A stretch of DNA of 12,188 nt from Deltaproteobacteria bacterium UBA5756 (GTDB taxonomy: Bacteria; Desulfobacterota; Syntrophorhabdia; Syntrophorhabdales; Syntrophorhabdaceae): NCBI GenBank assembly GCA_002418985.1, contig DIFE01000014.1:1-12188 (forward strand). The letters are read 5' to 3'. How positions within the stretch are numbered: position 1 is the stretch's first letter; each line of letters opens with the position of its first letter. The notes under the pieces are model-generated. The model was not told the DNA's origin, searched no databases, and saw only the letters and a list, made by a program, of their open reading frames with translations. Below are positions 1 through 7,016 of this stretch, in pieces. Made by a program: the position numbers and the translations under genes.

Positions 1-42
1 TATATTATTTTGGACAGATGTGATCGGTCATAAAAAAAGCTA

Positions 43-71
43 TCCCTTAACCACCACCGGTGGACTATAAT
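43..71 (+). promoter_or_regulatory. Candidate promoter for the first methyltransferase operon
   Basis: A perfect -10 hexamer TATAAT lies at 66-71. No good -35 is present at 16-18 bases upstream; the 17-base position, 43-48, reads TCCCTT. Transcription would start near 78, giving a leader of about 19 bases before the ATG at 97. The weak -35 suggests a need for an activator or a weak promoter. The -10 is seen directly; its use is inferred. Confidence 0.35.
54..63. promoter_or_regulatory. Perfect 10-bp palindrome, operator-like
   Basis: CCACCGGTGG is a perfect palindrome ending two bases before the TATAAT at 66-71. It occupies the -10/-35 spacer, where a bound repressor would block polymerase. 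No regulator family is recognised from it, and a 10-bp palindrome can arise by chance. Confidence 0.25.
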
Positions 72-96
72 ACTAGTTCGGAGGATGCGAGCACAG

Positions 97-684
97 ATGG
101 AGAAGGAAAGAAGCGGTTCGGAGCCGCCTGACTGGGACGACAGGTATAGGAAGGGGTACCATGACGGGGCCGACGAGCCCCACGATCTCCTCGTAAGTCA
201 CGCCGGACTCATTCCTGCGGGGGGGCGCGTCGCCGACATCGCCATGGGACAGGGAAGAGACGCGCTTTACCTTGCATCCCGGGGCCTTCACGTTACGGGG
301 CTCGAGCACTCATGGGAGGCGCTGAAGCTTGCCGGGGAATCCATGGGGGCGCGAGGGCTGTCCATGGATATCGTGCAGGGCGATGCCGAAAGGCTGCCTT
401 TCAAAGACGGGTCTTTTCAAGGGGTCATCGTTTTCTATTTCCTGCTCCGCCAGATCGCGCCCGACATCGCGGCAACGCTGGACAGGGGTGGTATACTTAT
501 ATATGAAACCTTCCTGAAGAGGCAGAATGAGGTGGACAGGCCCAGGAACCCGGCCTTTCTTCTCGACGACGGGGAGCTCTTAAGCCTCTTTCCCGGGTTC
601 GAGACCATCCACTACAACGAAGACGTGCACAGGGACAGGGGCAAGGTAAGGGCAACAGCCCGGCTGGTTGCGAGAAAGATATGA
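97..684 (+). CDS. Class I SAM-dependent methyltransferase (small, TehB-like)
   Basis: Predicted cytosolic methyltransferase of 195 residues with a Rossmann fold. The SAM-binding glycine-rich motif I is VADIAMGQGRDALYLA (about residues 45-60). An acidic residue ends strand 2 (TGLE, residue 70), followed by GDAERLPF with an Asp near 96 for the adenine side. The substrate cannot be read from the sequence; the family includes TehB-like and many uncharacterised small methyltransferases. The start at 97 is preferred because GGAGG at 80-84 sits 12 bases upstream. The in-frame ATG at 85 abuts that Shine-Dalgarno and would add only four residues. The stop overlaps the next start (ATGA at 681-684), so translation is probably coupled to the YciO-like gene. 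Confidence 0.8.
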   Translation: MEKERSGSEPPDWDDRYRKGYHDGADEPHDLLVSHAGLIPAGGRVADIAMGQGRDALYLASRGLHVTGLEHSWEALKLAGESMGARGLSMDIVQGDAERLPFKDGSFQGVIVFYFLLRQIAPDIAATLDRGGILIYETFLKRQNEVDRPRNPAFLLDDGELLSLFPGFETIHYNEDVHRDRGKVRATARLVARKI

Positions 685-1295
685 TCGTAGAATGGAATCC
701 CGAAAGGCCGAAGAAAAAGATCACCGAACTCATCGTGAGGACGATCGAGGAGGGCGGCATCATCGCCTATCCTACGGACACCCATTACGGCATCGGGTGC
801 GACCTCTTCAACATCAAATCAATACGAAGACTTTACGCGATGAAGCGCCTCGACGAGAAAAGGGCGCTCAGCATTATCTGCAGGGATTTAAAGGACATAA
901 GCACCTATGCGGTGCTCACGGACTTCTCTTTCGATATCGTCAAGTGGTATCTGCCGGGACCTTTTACGTTTGTCCTCAAGGCGAGAAAGATCATACCGAA
1001 ACTGCTTATGACGGACAGAAAGGAGGTTGGCGTCAGGATACCGGCCCACCCCGTACCTGTCGGGATTGCCCGGCTCTGCGGCAGGCCGGTCATTAACACA
1101 AGCGCGCGGGTCGCCGGGGATGAGGTGATGAGCGACCCCAGGGTCATTGAAAAGAGCTTCGGCGCCGGCCTGGCCCTTATCGTGGACGGGGGGATACTGA
1201 TGAGCGAGCCGTCGACGGTGGTAAAGCTGACGGACGACGTCGTGGAGTTGTTAAGGGAAGGGAAGGGGGCCCTCGCGGACCGCCTTTCCCCGTAG
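681..1295 (+). CDS. Sua5/YciO/YrdC-family protein, YciO-type (threonylcarbamoyl-AMP synthase fold)
   Basis: A 204-residue protein with the YrdC fold. The opening GGIIAYPTDTHYGIGCD (about residues 25-41) is the family's nucleotide-binding start. It is followed by basic residues around MKRLDEKRALSIICRD, then LPGPFTFVLKA and VGVRIPAHP. The wording LSIICRDLKDIS and PGPFTFVL resembles E. coli YciO more than TsaC/Sua5, and the length equals that of YciO. YrdC/Sua5 enzymes make threonylcarbamoyl-AMP from threonine, bicarbonate and ATP for t6A in tRNA. YciO relatives are less certain for that role, so I give no gene symbol. Start ATG at 681 overlaps the upstream stop by four bases. The next gene begins within 10 bases of the stop. 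Confidence 0.85.
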   Translation: MIVEWNPERPKKKITELIVRTIEEGGIIAYPTDTHYGIGCDLFNIKSIRRLYAMKRLDEKRALSIICRDLKDISTYAVLTDFSFDIVKWYLPGPFTFVLKARKIIPKLLMTDRKEVGVRIPAHPVPVGIARLCGRPVINTSARVAGDEVMSDPRVIEKSFGAGLALIVDGGILMSEPSTVVKLTDDVVELLREGKGALADRLSP

Positions 1296-1304
1296 GTGTT
1301 CGCA

Positions 1305-2084
1305 ATGACGATGACAGCCGGGCACACGCAGGAGACTCACGTTATACGAAGCTATTCAAATCACAGGCTCCACGCCGAGGTGGGAGCAATCATACGGGAA
1401 CACTCCGAAAACAAGAACGATATCAGGACGGTCGTGCGTGACGCCATCGCCTGGGACAGGGCGAAGAGCATCGTCGATCTCGGCTGCGGATACGGCTGGT
1501 TCGAAGAGGTCATGCCGGCGGGACGAAACCTCATTGTCGGGATCGACTGCCTCACTGAGAATGAAGAACCTTTTCTGGCTGCCGCGAGGGCCCGGGCCGC
1601 CGAGGCCCTGTTCCGCATGATGACGCTGCCCGCCCCGACCGGACTTCCCACGGCACATTTCGACCTGATCGTGTCCCTCTATTCCCTGTATTTCTTTCCC
1701 GGAGCTATTCCCGAAATAGCGCGGCTTCTAGCGCCCGGGGGGGTGTTTGTCTGCCTGACCCACAGCGCCTCCATGCTGGAAGAAGGAGAGCACTATTTTG
1801 ACTTCAGGAACTTGAGAAAGGTCATCGAGCGGTTTTCCGCCGAGAACGGCGAAGCGCTGCTGAGGCAGCACTTCGCGAAGGTCAGCTACACCGACTATCC
1901 CAACGCCATCGTCTTTCATCCCGATGATGAGAAATCGCTTGCCACGTACATCGATTTCAAAAGGGAGTTTATCGAAAAAGACGTCGACCCCGGCATCGTC
2001 AGGGAGAAAATGATAGCGGAGCTTAAACGGAAGGGCCAGTTGAGGTTCAACAAGAACGACAGGATATTTGTGGTTGGGAAATGA
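1305..2084 (+). CDS. Class I SAM-dependent methyltransferase
   Basis: A 259-residue predicted methyltransferase. Motif I is VDLGCGYGWF (about residues 58-67), followed by VGIDCL at the end of strand 2 and FDLIVSLYSLYFFPGAIPEIARLLAPGGVFVCLT, a textbook motif IV-V arrangement (quoted here as separate short stretches FDLIVSLYSL and LLAPGGVFVCL). The C-terminal 90 residues are family-specific and contain an acidic/basic helical stretch before the final FNKNDRIFVVGK. Substrate unknown. I chose ATG 1305 because AGGTG (1294-1298) lies six bases upstream. A GTG at 1296 directly after the previous stop is possible and would add three residues. The stop overlaps the Nudix start in an ATGA at 2081-2084. 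Confidence 0.8.
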   Translation: MTMTAGHTQETHVIRSYSNHRLHAEVGAIIREHSENKNDIRTVVRDAIAWDRAKSIVDLGCGYGWFEEVMPAGRNLIVGIDCLTENEEPFLAAARARAAEALFRMMTLPAPTGLPTAHFDLIVSLYSLYFFPGAIPEIARLLAPGGVFVCLTHSASMLEEGEHYFDFRNLRKVIERFSAENGEALLRQHFAKVSYTDYPNAIVFHPDDEKSLATYIDFKREFIEKDVDPGIVREKMIAELKRKGQLRFNKNDRIFVVGK

Positions 2085-3097
2085 AAGAGAAGGTTTTTTG
2101 TACCCATTGCGGCAAAGAGCTCGGCAGGGATTTTCTGGACGGCAAGCACAGGCAGGTGTGCGTCTCCTGCGGTACGGTCTATTACGAAAACCCCCTGCCC
2201 GTTGCCTCGGTGGTCCTTGCCAATCACCGGCGGGAGATCCTCCTCGTGCGCAGGGCAAAGGAACCCTTCAAGGATATGTGGTGCTGCCCCATCGGTTTTG
2301 CCGAGACAGGGGAGAGCATAGAAGACGCCGCCTTGAGGGAGCTCAGGGAGGAGGCGGGGATCGAAGGAAGGATCGTGCAGCTTCTCGACGTGGGCTCCCA
2401 CGTGAATCCCCTCTACGGGGAGCTTCTCATAGTCACCTTTGAGGTGGAGAAGACGGGCGGTGTCGAAGTGGGCGGCGACGACGCGTCGGAAGCGAGGTAT
2501 TTCCCGGTGATGAACCTGCCGAAGCTGGCCTTTGACTCGCAGGAAAAAGCGATCGCGAAATTCGTGGAGCTGAAGAGGGACCTCTGGAGCATTCATGACT
2601 CCTTCGAGACCTTCGTGGAGAGCACTGTGAAGGACAGGATCGGCTATCCCGTGACACTGCTATCCGATGAACTTGCGGCCGCGGTACAGGAAAACTCGGA
2701 AAAGATCGTCGGTCTCTGGCTCGATGACATAACCACCAACCCGTCGACACGTTCCTACAGGCGTCTCGCAAGGGAAGACCTGCGCGCCAGGGCCATGGTG
2801 ATAATGGGCCAGTTCGGCGCCTGGCTGAGGAAAGAAAAGAGCGAGGCCGAGTTTACCTCCTTCTACCTGGGTCTCGGGAAAGAGCGCCAGGAGGGCAGGG
2901 TGCCCCTTGAAGAGGCCATCAGCTCCCTGAGCCTTCTCAAGAAGCACGTATGGATGTTTACCTATTCCTTCGGTGTCTGGGAGAAGGCGGTGGACATCTA
3001 CCGCATGTTCGAACTGGGAGAGAGGCTGGTCTACTTCTTTGACAGGGCGGCCTACCAGACGGCGGTGGGGTATGGAAGGAAAGAGACCGGGGACTAG
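2081..3097 (+). CDS. Zinc-ribbon Nudix hydrolase with C-terminal RsbRD_N-like domain
   Basis: A 338-residue, probably cytosolic, three-part protein. Residues 1-35 form a zinc ribbon with two CxxC knuckles (C7/C10 and C27/C30), as in NudC-like and related Nudix proteins. Residues 40-170 are the Nudix domain with a perfect box: G72, five residues, E78, seven residues, then REL-R-EEAGI at 86-94. This binds Mg2+ and cleaves nucleoside-diphosphate-linked compounds; the substrate is unknown. From about 185 to 333 follows an all-helical domain with a pattern like the RsbRD_N family: LWLDDITTNP, LGLGKERQEGRVPLEEAI, then SLLKKHVWMF and ERLVYFFDRA. That family normally forms the N-terminal sensor part of stressosome or kinase proteins. 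Ordinary Nudix proteins end near residue 170, so the extension is notable. The domain identity is from memory of the pattern and is less sure than the Nudix call. Confidence 0.88.
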   Translation: MKEKVFCTHCGKELGRDFLDGKHRQVCVSCGTVYYENPLPVASVVLANHRREILLVRRAKEPFKDMWCCPIGFAETGESIEDAALRELREEAGIEGRIVQLLDVGSHVNPLYGELLIVTFEVEKTGGVEVGGDDASEARYFPVMNLPKLAFDSQEKAIAKFVELKRDLWSIHDSFETFVESTVKDRIGYPVTLLSDELAAAVQENSEKIVGLWLDDITTNPSTRSYRRLAREDLRARAMVIMGQFGAWLRKEKSEAEFTSFYLGLGKERQEGRVPLEEAISSLSLLKKHVWMFTYSFGVWEKAVDIYRMFELGERLVYFFDRAAYQTAVGYGRKETGD

Positions 3098-3109
3098 CCC
3101 CCATGTTCC

Positions 3110-3138
3110 TTGACTTGCCGCCACCTTTACGATAACAT
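3110..3138 (+). promoter_or_regulatory. Candidate sigma-70 promoter for the cytochrome c3-resB-ccsB unit
   Basis: TTGACT (3110-3115) is separated by exactly 17 bases from TAACAT (3133-3138), matching the consensus at five of six and four of six positions. It sits in the only sizeable gap (77 bases) of the left gene block, just before the cytochrome gene. This would let the cytochrome genes be controlled separately from the Nudix group. The start of transcription would be near 3145. Confidence 0.45.
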
Positions 3139-3174
3139 TTTGAGGTACCCGAAAACATTTGGAAGAGGCGCAGG

Positions 3175-3558
3175 ATGAAAAAAATCACCAAAATCTCACT
3201 CGGTCTGGCAATTCTGGCACTTTTCGTTGTCGTTCTGCTCCCGGGGGCTTTTGCCCAGAAGAAGGCCCCGGAATCGATGATGCTCAAGCTTGAAGGGGCT
3301 AAGCTTCCTCCCGTTCCCTTCTCTCATCCCCTGCATACCGAAAAGGCGAAGATAGGGTGCGTTGAATGCCACCACAAGGACAAAAACCCCAGGGAACCCG
3401 AGGGGTGCATGCCCTGTCATGATCTCAAGAACGTGAAGAACGGTGCGATACCGATCAAAGACGCATACCACAAGAACTGCATAGACTGTCACAAGGAGTC
3501 GTCGGCGAAGGGGGTAAAGGCGCCAACCGCGTGTAATGACTGCCACAAGAAGCAATAA
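3175..3558 (+). CDS. Periplasmic tetraheme cytochrome c3-family protein
   Basis: A 127-residue exported electron carrier. Residues 1-27 are a signal peptide: KK near the start, a hydrophobic core, and a cut after AFA. Four covalent heme motifs follow: C62-VE-CH66, C78-MP-CH82, C102-ID-CH106 and C120-ND-CH124. Four further histidines (H51, H54, H67, H99) fit as the distal ligands, giving four bis-His hemes as in class III cytochromes. The order HxxH, CxxCHH, CxxCH, H, CxxCH, CxxCH matches cytochrome c3. All four motifs are CX2CH, whereas classical Desulfovibrio c3 uses CX4CH for two. The redox partner is unknown. GGAAGAGG at 3161-3168 is a good ribosome site six bases before the ATG. The 3' end overlaps resB by 23 bases, and the maturation genes follow at once. 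Confidence 0.92.
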   Translation: MKKITKISLGLAILALFVVVLLPGAFAQKKAPESMMLKLEGAKLPPVPFSHPLHTEKAKIGCVECHHKDKNPREPEGCMPCHDLKNVKNGAIPIKDAYHKNCIDCHKESSAKGVKAPTACNDCHKKQ

Positions 3559-4843
3559 CGGAAAGGAAAGCGAACCGGCGGCCCGGCCAGGCTCCATCTT
3601 CCGTTTTCTTACGTCCGTGCGGCTTGCCATCGTGGTTCTGTCGCTTATCGCCGCGACATCCGTCCTGGGAAGCGTCATAAAACAGGGCGGAACGGAAGAG
3701 GAATACCTCGCCCTCTACCCCGAAAAGACATACCATTTCATCAAGCTCGTGGGGCTCGACGATGCCTACCACTCGCCGTGGTTCTATTTTCTCCTTGGAG
3801 TTTTCGCCCTCAATCTGGTGTTGTGCACCCTTCAAAGGATAAGACGCCTGGCAAGGGAGAAAGGCGCGGGGAAAAAGAGCGTGCCCGACGTCAAGGCGCT
3901 CGCGGCCGGTGGTTCAGGGTTCACGGTACCGGCAGGCAGCCGGGAGGAGATCTTCCGCCGGCTGGGGGGCTCATACAGGAAAAAGCCCATATCGGACACG
4001 GCGATACTCTACGAAAAGGGATCCCTGTCGAGGTATGGGGTTATCGTAATCCATACAAGCGTCCTTCTCATCCTTCTTGGCGGTTTGATGGGCCTTCTCG
4101 GCGGGCAGAAGGGTTTCATCGTGCTCCACGCGGGAGAAGAAACCAACAGCGCCATGTCGCGCAGCCGCGGCCAGCGGGCGATACCCCTTGGTTTTACGGT
4201 GAGATGCAAGGATTTCCGGGTCAGCTTTTACCCGGGAGGCGAACCGAAGGAATACGCAAGCGACATTGAGATTGCGGACGCCGCCGGCAAGGTGGCAAAG
4301 GAGGGCAGGATCAGGGTGAACGAACCGCTGTCTTACGGCGGCGTGAGGCTCTATCAGTCCACCTACGGAATGTCGAATCTTTTTACCTTCGTTGTGGACG
4401 GGAAGAGAATCGTACTCGGGGAGCAGGAGGTGGCCTCGGCGGGCAAGGCCCCGTTCATGGTGGCACGGTACGCGGCCGAGGTCCACAATTTCGGGCCCGG
4501 CGTCATGGTGGCTTATATGGACGGACAGGAGCCGAAGACGATCTGGTTCCTGAGCAAAGTGGAGAAGATGAAAACGCACATGATTGAAGGCTCCACGGTC
4601 ACCCTCGAGAAAATCGACGGGAAATACTACACCGGCCTCGAGGTGGCGCGCGACCCGGGGGTTCCCGTGGTGCTCACGGGGTTCGGCCTCATGCTTTTGG
4701 GGCTGTACATCACCTTTTTTACCTTTCACCGCAGGATTTACGTTGTAGATGAAGGCGACAGAATAATCGTGGCCGGCGCCGCGCCCAGGAACAAGGAAGG
4801 GTTCCTCGAGGAATTGAAGAAACTTGCAGAGGGCCTGGCATGA
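3536..4843 (+). CDS. resB: Cytochrome c biogenesis protein ResB (Ccs1)
   Basis: A 435-residue membrane protein of the System II heme-ligation complex, which carries heme across the inner membrane with CcsB and attaches it to apocytochromes. The N-terminal segment VRLAIVVLSLIAATSVLGSV is the first membrane helix. WFYFLLGVFALNLVLCTL is the second, preceded by the ResB-typical AYHSPWF. VIVIHTSVLLILLGGLMGLL is the third, with its conserved His. A large periplasmic domain follows, closed by a fourth helix (VVLTGFGLMLLGLYITFF). Four helices and this length are normal for ResB. The start lies inside the cytochrome gene (23-base overlap) with no clear Shine-Dalgarno, so coupled translation is likely. 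No suitable later start exists before the first helix. The stop overlaps ccsB by ATGA at 4840-4843. Confidence 0.92.
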   Translation: MTATRSNNGKESEPAARPGSIFRFLTSVRLAIVVLSLIAATSVLGSVIKQGGTEEEYLALYPEKTYHFIKLVGLDDAYHSPWFYFLLGVFALNLVLCTLQRIRRLAREKGAGKKSVPDVKALAAGGSGFTVPAGSREEIFRRLGGSYRKKPISDTAILYEKGSLSRYGVIVIHTSVLLILLGGLMGLLGGQKGFIVLHAGEETNSAMSRSRGQRAIPLGFTVRCKDFRVSFYPGGEPKEYASDIEIADAAGKVAKEGRIRVNEPLSYGGVRLYQSTYGMSNLFTFVVDGKRIVLGEQEVASAGKAPFMVARYAAEVHNFGPGVMVAYMDGQEPKTIWFLSKVEKMKTHMIEGSTVTLEKIDGKYYTGLEVARDPGVPVVLTGFGLMLLGLYITFFTFHRRIYVVDEGDRIIVAGAAPRNKEGFLEELKKLAEGLA

Positions 4844-5655
4844 TCACTCACCATACGATTCTTGGGGTTGCGACCATCCTGTATCTCGCGCTGTTCTTCT
4901 TGCACATCCTCTATTTTGCCACGAAGAAGAAGGGGGTTGTGCAGGCGGCGTGGTACTGCCTCTGGGCGACGTTTGTCATACAGACGGCCGGCATCGGCAT
5001 GCGCTGGGTGGAATCCTACCGCCTTGGCATAGGCCACGTGCCGCTGTCGAATTATTACGAATCCCTCATATTTTTCTCCTGGTCGATAAGCGTCCTGGTG
5101 ATAATCATGAAAAGAAGGCTTACCTATCCGGCAATCACCTTCGCGGCCGCCGCCTTCTCGCTCGTCTTGATGGCGTACGCCTCCTTGGCGCCCGGGGTGG
5201 ACAAGGTCATCCAACCCCTCATACCGGCCCTGCAGAGCAATTGGCTTCACGTCCACGTCATCACCTGCTTTATAGCGTATGCGGCGTTCGTCGTCTCCTT
5301 CATATGCGGGGGACTTTTCTTCTTCGGGTCCGGCAGGGTCGTGCCGCCCGCCGACACGCTGGACGATATCAATTACAGGAGCATTATTATTGGCTTTTCG
5401 ATGCTGACATCTGGTATACTAACCGGAGCCGTATGGGCCCATTACGCATGGGGGTCATATTGGAGCTGGGACCCGAAGGAAACATGGTCGCTGATAACCT
5501 GGATCGTTTATGCCCTGGTTCTTCATCTGCGCATGACCGGGGGGTGGAGGGGACGCAAGACCGCCATTCTGTCGATCATAGGTTTTGCGAGCGTTGTAAT
5601 GACTTATTTCGGGGTCAACTTTCTTCTAGCAGGATTGCATAGTTACGCGACATGA
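4840..5655 (+). CDS. ccsB: Cytochrome c biogenesis protein CcsB (CcsA/ResC), heme handling
   Basis: A 271-residue polytopic membrane protein with about eight hydrophobic helices. The signature WWD heme-binding loop is present as WGSYWSWDPKETWSLITW (about residues 205-222). Flanking histidines that could ligate heme occur in WLHVHVITC and ALVLHLRM. With ResB it forms the System II synthetase that delivers heme to CxxCH motifs outside the membrane. AGAGGG at 4828-4833 lies six bases before the ATG, and the start overlaps the resB stop by four bases. The downstream purQ start overlaps this stop in the same way (5652-5655), which ties a purine gene to the cytochrome maturation genes. Confidence 0.92.
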   Translation: MITHHTILGVATILYLALFFLHILYFATKKKGVVQAAWYCLWATFVIQTAGIGMRWVESYRLGIGHVPLSNYYESLIFFSWSISVLVIIMKRRLTYPAITFAAAAFSLVLMAYASLAPGVDKVIQPLIPALQSNWLHVHVITCFIAYAAFVVSFICGGLFFFGSGRVVPPADTLDDINYRSIIIGFSMLTSGILTGAVWAHYAWGSYWSWDPKETWSLITWIVYALVLHLRMTGGWRGRKTAILSIIGFASVVMTYFGVNFLLAGLHSYAT

Positions 5656-6470
5656 TACGAAAGAAACCAAAAAGCCTTGTAGTTTTCGGCAACGGGATCA
5701 ATTGCGAACACGAGACGGCGCACGCCAACCGGCTGGCCGGATTCGAGCCCGAGCTTGTGCATATCGACGAGTTTGTTGAGCGCCCGAAGGGGATACACCG
5801 CTACAGCTTCATTAATTTTCCCGGCGGTTTCCTGGACGGGGACGATCTGGGCTCGGCGAAGGCCCAGGCGGTAAAATGGAAATACCAGAGAATGGCCGGG
5901 ACGGGCAGGCGTTTTCTCGACGAGCTCGTAAAGTTCGTCGAGGATGGCAAGATCATCATCGGCATCTGCAATGGTTTTCAGCTTCTGGTCAAGACGGGGC
6001 TCCTGCCGGCGCTGGGCAGGACGTACGGAACACAGTCGGCAACCCTCACCGCAAACGACCTGGGACGGTTTGAGGACCGCTGGGTCTATCTGAAGACAAA
6101 TCGATTTTCTCATTGCATATTTACGAGCGATATGGATAAAATTTATCTCCCCGTCCGACATGGTGAAGGAAAATGCATCGTTGATTCGACGCAGAGCCTT
6201 TCGGCGATGAAACAAGGGGGGAATATAGTGCTGCAATACGCCGACGAACGCGGGGAGGTATCGATGGCCTATCCCGATAACCCCAACGGTTCGATCGAAT
6301 CGATCGCGGCTATCTGTGACGATACGGGAAGGGTGTTCGGGCTTATGCCGCACCCCGAGGCTTTTGTCCATCGCACACAGCATCCCCGATGGACGCGGGA
6401 AAATGTGCAAAGTGAAGGAGACGGGCTTAAGATTTTCAGGAACGCCTGCGACTATATCTCAAAAAGCTGA
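5652..6470 (+). CDS. purQ: Phosphoribosylformylglycinamidine synthase subunit PurQ (glutaminase)
   Basis: A 272-residue class I glutamine amidotransferase. In purine synthesis PurQ releases ammonia from glutamine for PurL, which converts FGAR to FGAM using ATP. The catalytic Cys is in GICNGFQ (C106); the His and Glu of the triad are in MPHPE (H234, E236). PVRHGEGK (about 167-174) and NPNGSIESIAAI (about 210-221) are specific to PurQ and the PurL C-terminal domain. It is longer than the roughly 225-residue B. subtilis form because of insertions near residues 60-90 and 135-165. A separate PurQ implies a small PurL and PurS elsewhere; neither is in this window. The start has no good Shine-Dalgarno and overlaps ccsB by ATGA. 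HU follows after 18 bases. Confidence 0.92.
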   Translation: MIRKKPKSLVVFGNGINCEHETAHANRLAGFEPELVHIDEFVERPKGIHRYSFINFPGGFLDGDDLGSAKAQAVKWKYQRMAGTGRRFLDELVKFVEDGKIIIGICNGFQLLVKTGLLPALGRTYGTQSATLTANDLGRFEDRWVYLKTNRFSHCIFTSDMDKIYLPVRHGEGKCIVDSTQSLSAMKQGGNIVLQYADERGEVSMAYPDNPNGSIESIAAICDDTGRVFGLMPHPEAFVHRTQHPRWTRENVQSEGDGLKIFRNACDYISKS

Positions 6471-6474
6471 CTTT

Positions 6475-6481
6475 AAGGAGG
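6475..6481 (+). promoter_or_regulatory. Strong ribosome binding site deciding the HU start
   Basis: AAGGAGG ends seven bases before the ATG at 6489. The alternative in-frame ATG at 6483 begins only one base after this motif, so 6489 is the real start. Confidence 0.75.
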
Positions 6482-6488
6482 GATGTCC

Positions 6489-6773
6489 ATGAACAAGATG
6501 GATATAATCAACAAGCTCGCCACAGACATAAATGTAAACCAGAAGATAGCAAAAATCGCCGTCGACACGATCATCGACAGCATAAAGAAGGCCATCATCA
6601 ATAATGAGCGGGTGGAGATCCGCGGTTTTGGCAGTTTTACCCTCAGGGAATACAAGGCATACAGGGGCAGAAATCCGAAAAGCGGCGAGACCGTTCAGGT
6701 CGAGCCCAAGAGACTTCCCTATTTCAAGGTTGGAAAAGAACTGAAAGAAATGGTCTGGAAGGACGAGCCCTAA
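6489..6773 (+). CDS. HU/IHF-family DNA-binding protein
   Basis: A 94-residue nucleoid protein that would bind and bend DNA as a dimer. The N-terminal helices (MNKMDIINKLATD through SIKKAIINN) form the dimer base. The family signature follows as VEIRGFGSFTLREYKAYRGR, then NPKSGETVQV, with the DNA-intercalating arm at RNPKSGE. The C-terminus LPYFKVGKELKEMV is typical. The GRNPKSGE wording and R-rich arm resemble IHF-beta-like members as much as HU, so I give no symbol. It follows purQ by 18 bases and is probably read on the same message. Its strong ribosome site suggests much higher translation than its neighbours. Confidence 0.92.
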   Translation: MNKMDIINKLATDINVNQKIAKIAVDTIIDSIKKAIINNERVEIRGFGSFTLREYKAYRGRNPKSGETVQVEPKRLPYFKVGKELKEMVWKDEP

Positions 6774-6794
6774 AAGCTCCCCCAATAAGGGCTT
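6765..6794 (+). terminator. Weak hairpin at the end of the + strand operon
   Basis: AGCCCT (6766-6771) pairs with AGGGCT (6788-6793), with one extra G-T pair outside, around a 16-base loop; the stop codon of the HU gene lies in the stem and loop. No T-run follows, so it is not a standard intrinsic terminator. A second small hairpin, GCGGT-AAGG-ACCGC (6884-6897) followed by CTTTGT, is an equally weak alternative. One of the two, or Rho, probably ends the operon. Confidence 0.2.
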
Positions 6795-6927
6795 AAGACC
6801 CGCTTTACACTATTCACAGTTTCCACAATCCCTCTGCACGGACCCCTTTCCTCTCATATCCGAAGGACGGCCGCCCCTTCATCGCGGTAAGGACCGCCTT
6901 TGTGGAGCTGGCGAGGCCGAAGGGGTC

Positions 6928-6968
6928 AAAAAAGAGGTCCCATAGGTCGAATAGGGCTTATAGGACCT
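6928..6968 (-). terminator. Intrinsic terminator of the GGDEF operon
   Basis: Read on the - strand, AGGTCCTATA (6968-6959) pairs with TATGGGACCT (6944-6935) in a ten-pair stem with one G-U wobble and a 14-base loop. One C follows and then six T's (6933-6928). It lies about 50 bases after the stop of the GGDEF gene. On the + strand the wobble becomes a C-A mismatch and no T-run follows, so it works in the - direction only. Confidence 0.75.
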
Positions 6969-7016
6969 ATGCCGATACCATCCACGGGAGAATGACCCGT
7001 TCGCCATTCCCTTTCC

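Noticed and set aside
20..26. GTGATCG near the window start, the same heptamer as beside the parS-like site
   Set aside because: A single seven-base match is expected by chance in 12 kb.
3971..4729. 252-residue open frame on the - strand opposite resB
   Set aside because: Shadow frame in GC-rich DNA; resB has its expected helices and histidines in the sense strand.
4824..5642. 272-residue + frame overlapping ccsB
   Set aside because: Out-of-frame reading of ccsB, rich in Arg, His and Gly, with no domain. The ccsB frame has the WWD motif.
5643..6410. 255-residue - strand open frame opposite purQ
   Set aside because: Antisense of a protein with a complete catalytic triad; no family likeness.
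6942..6964. Three ATAGG cores spaced exactly nine bases apart
   Set aside because: They fall inside the terminator stem and loop, which explains them; too few units for a real tandem array.
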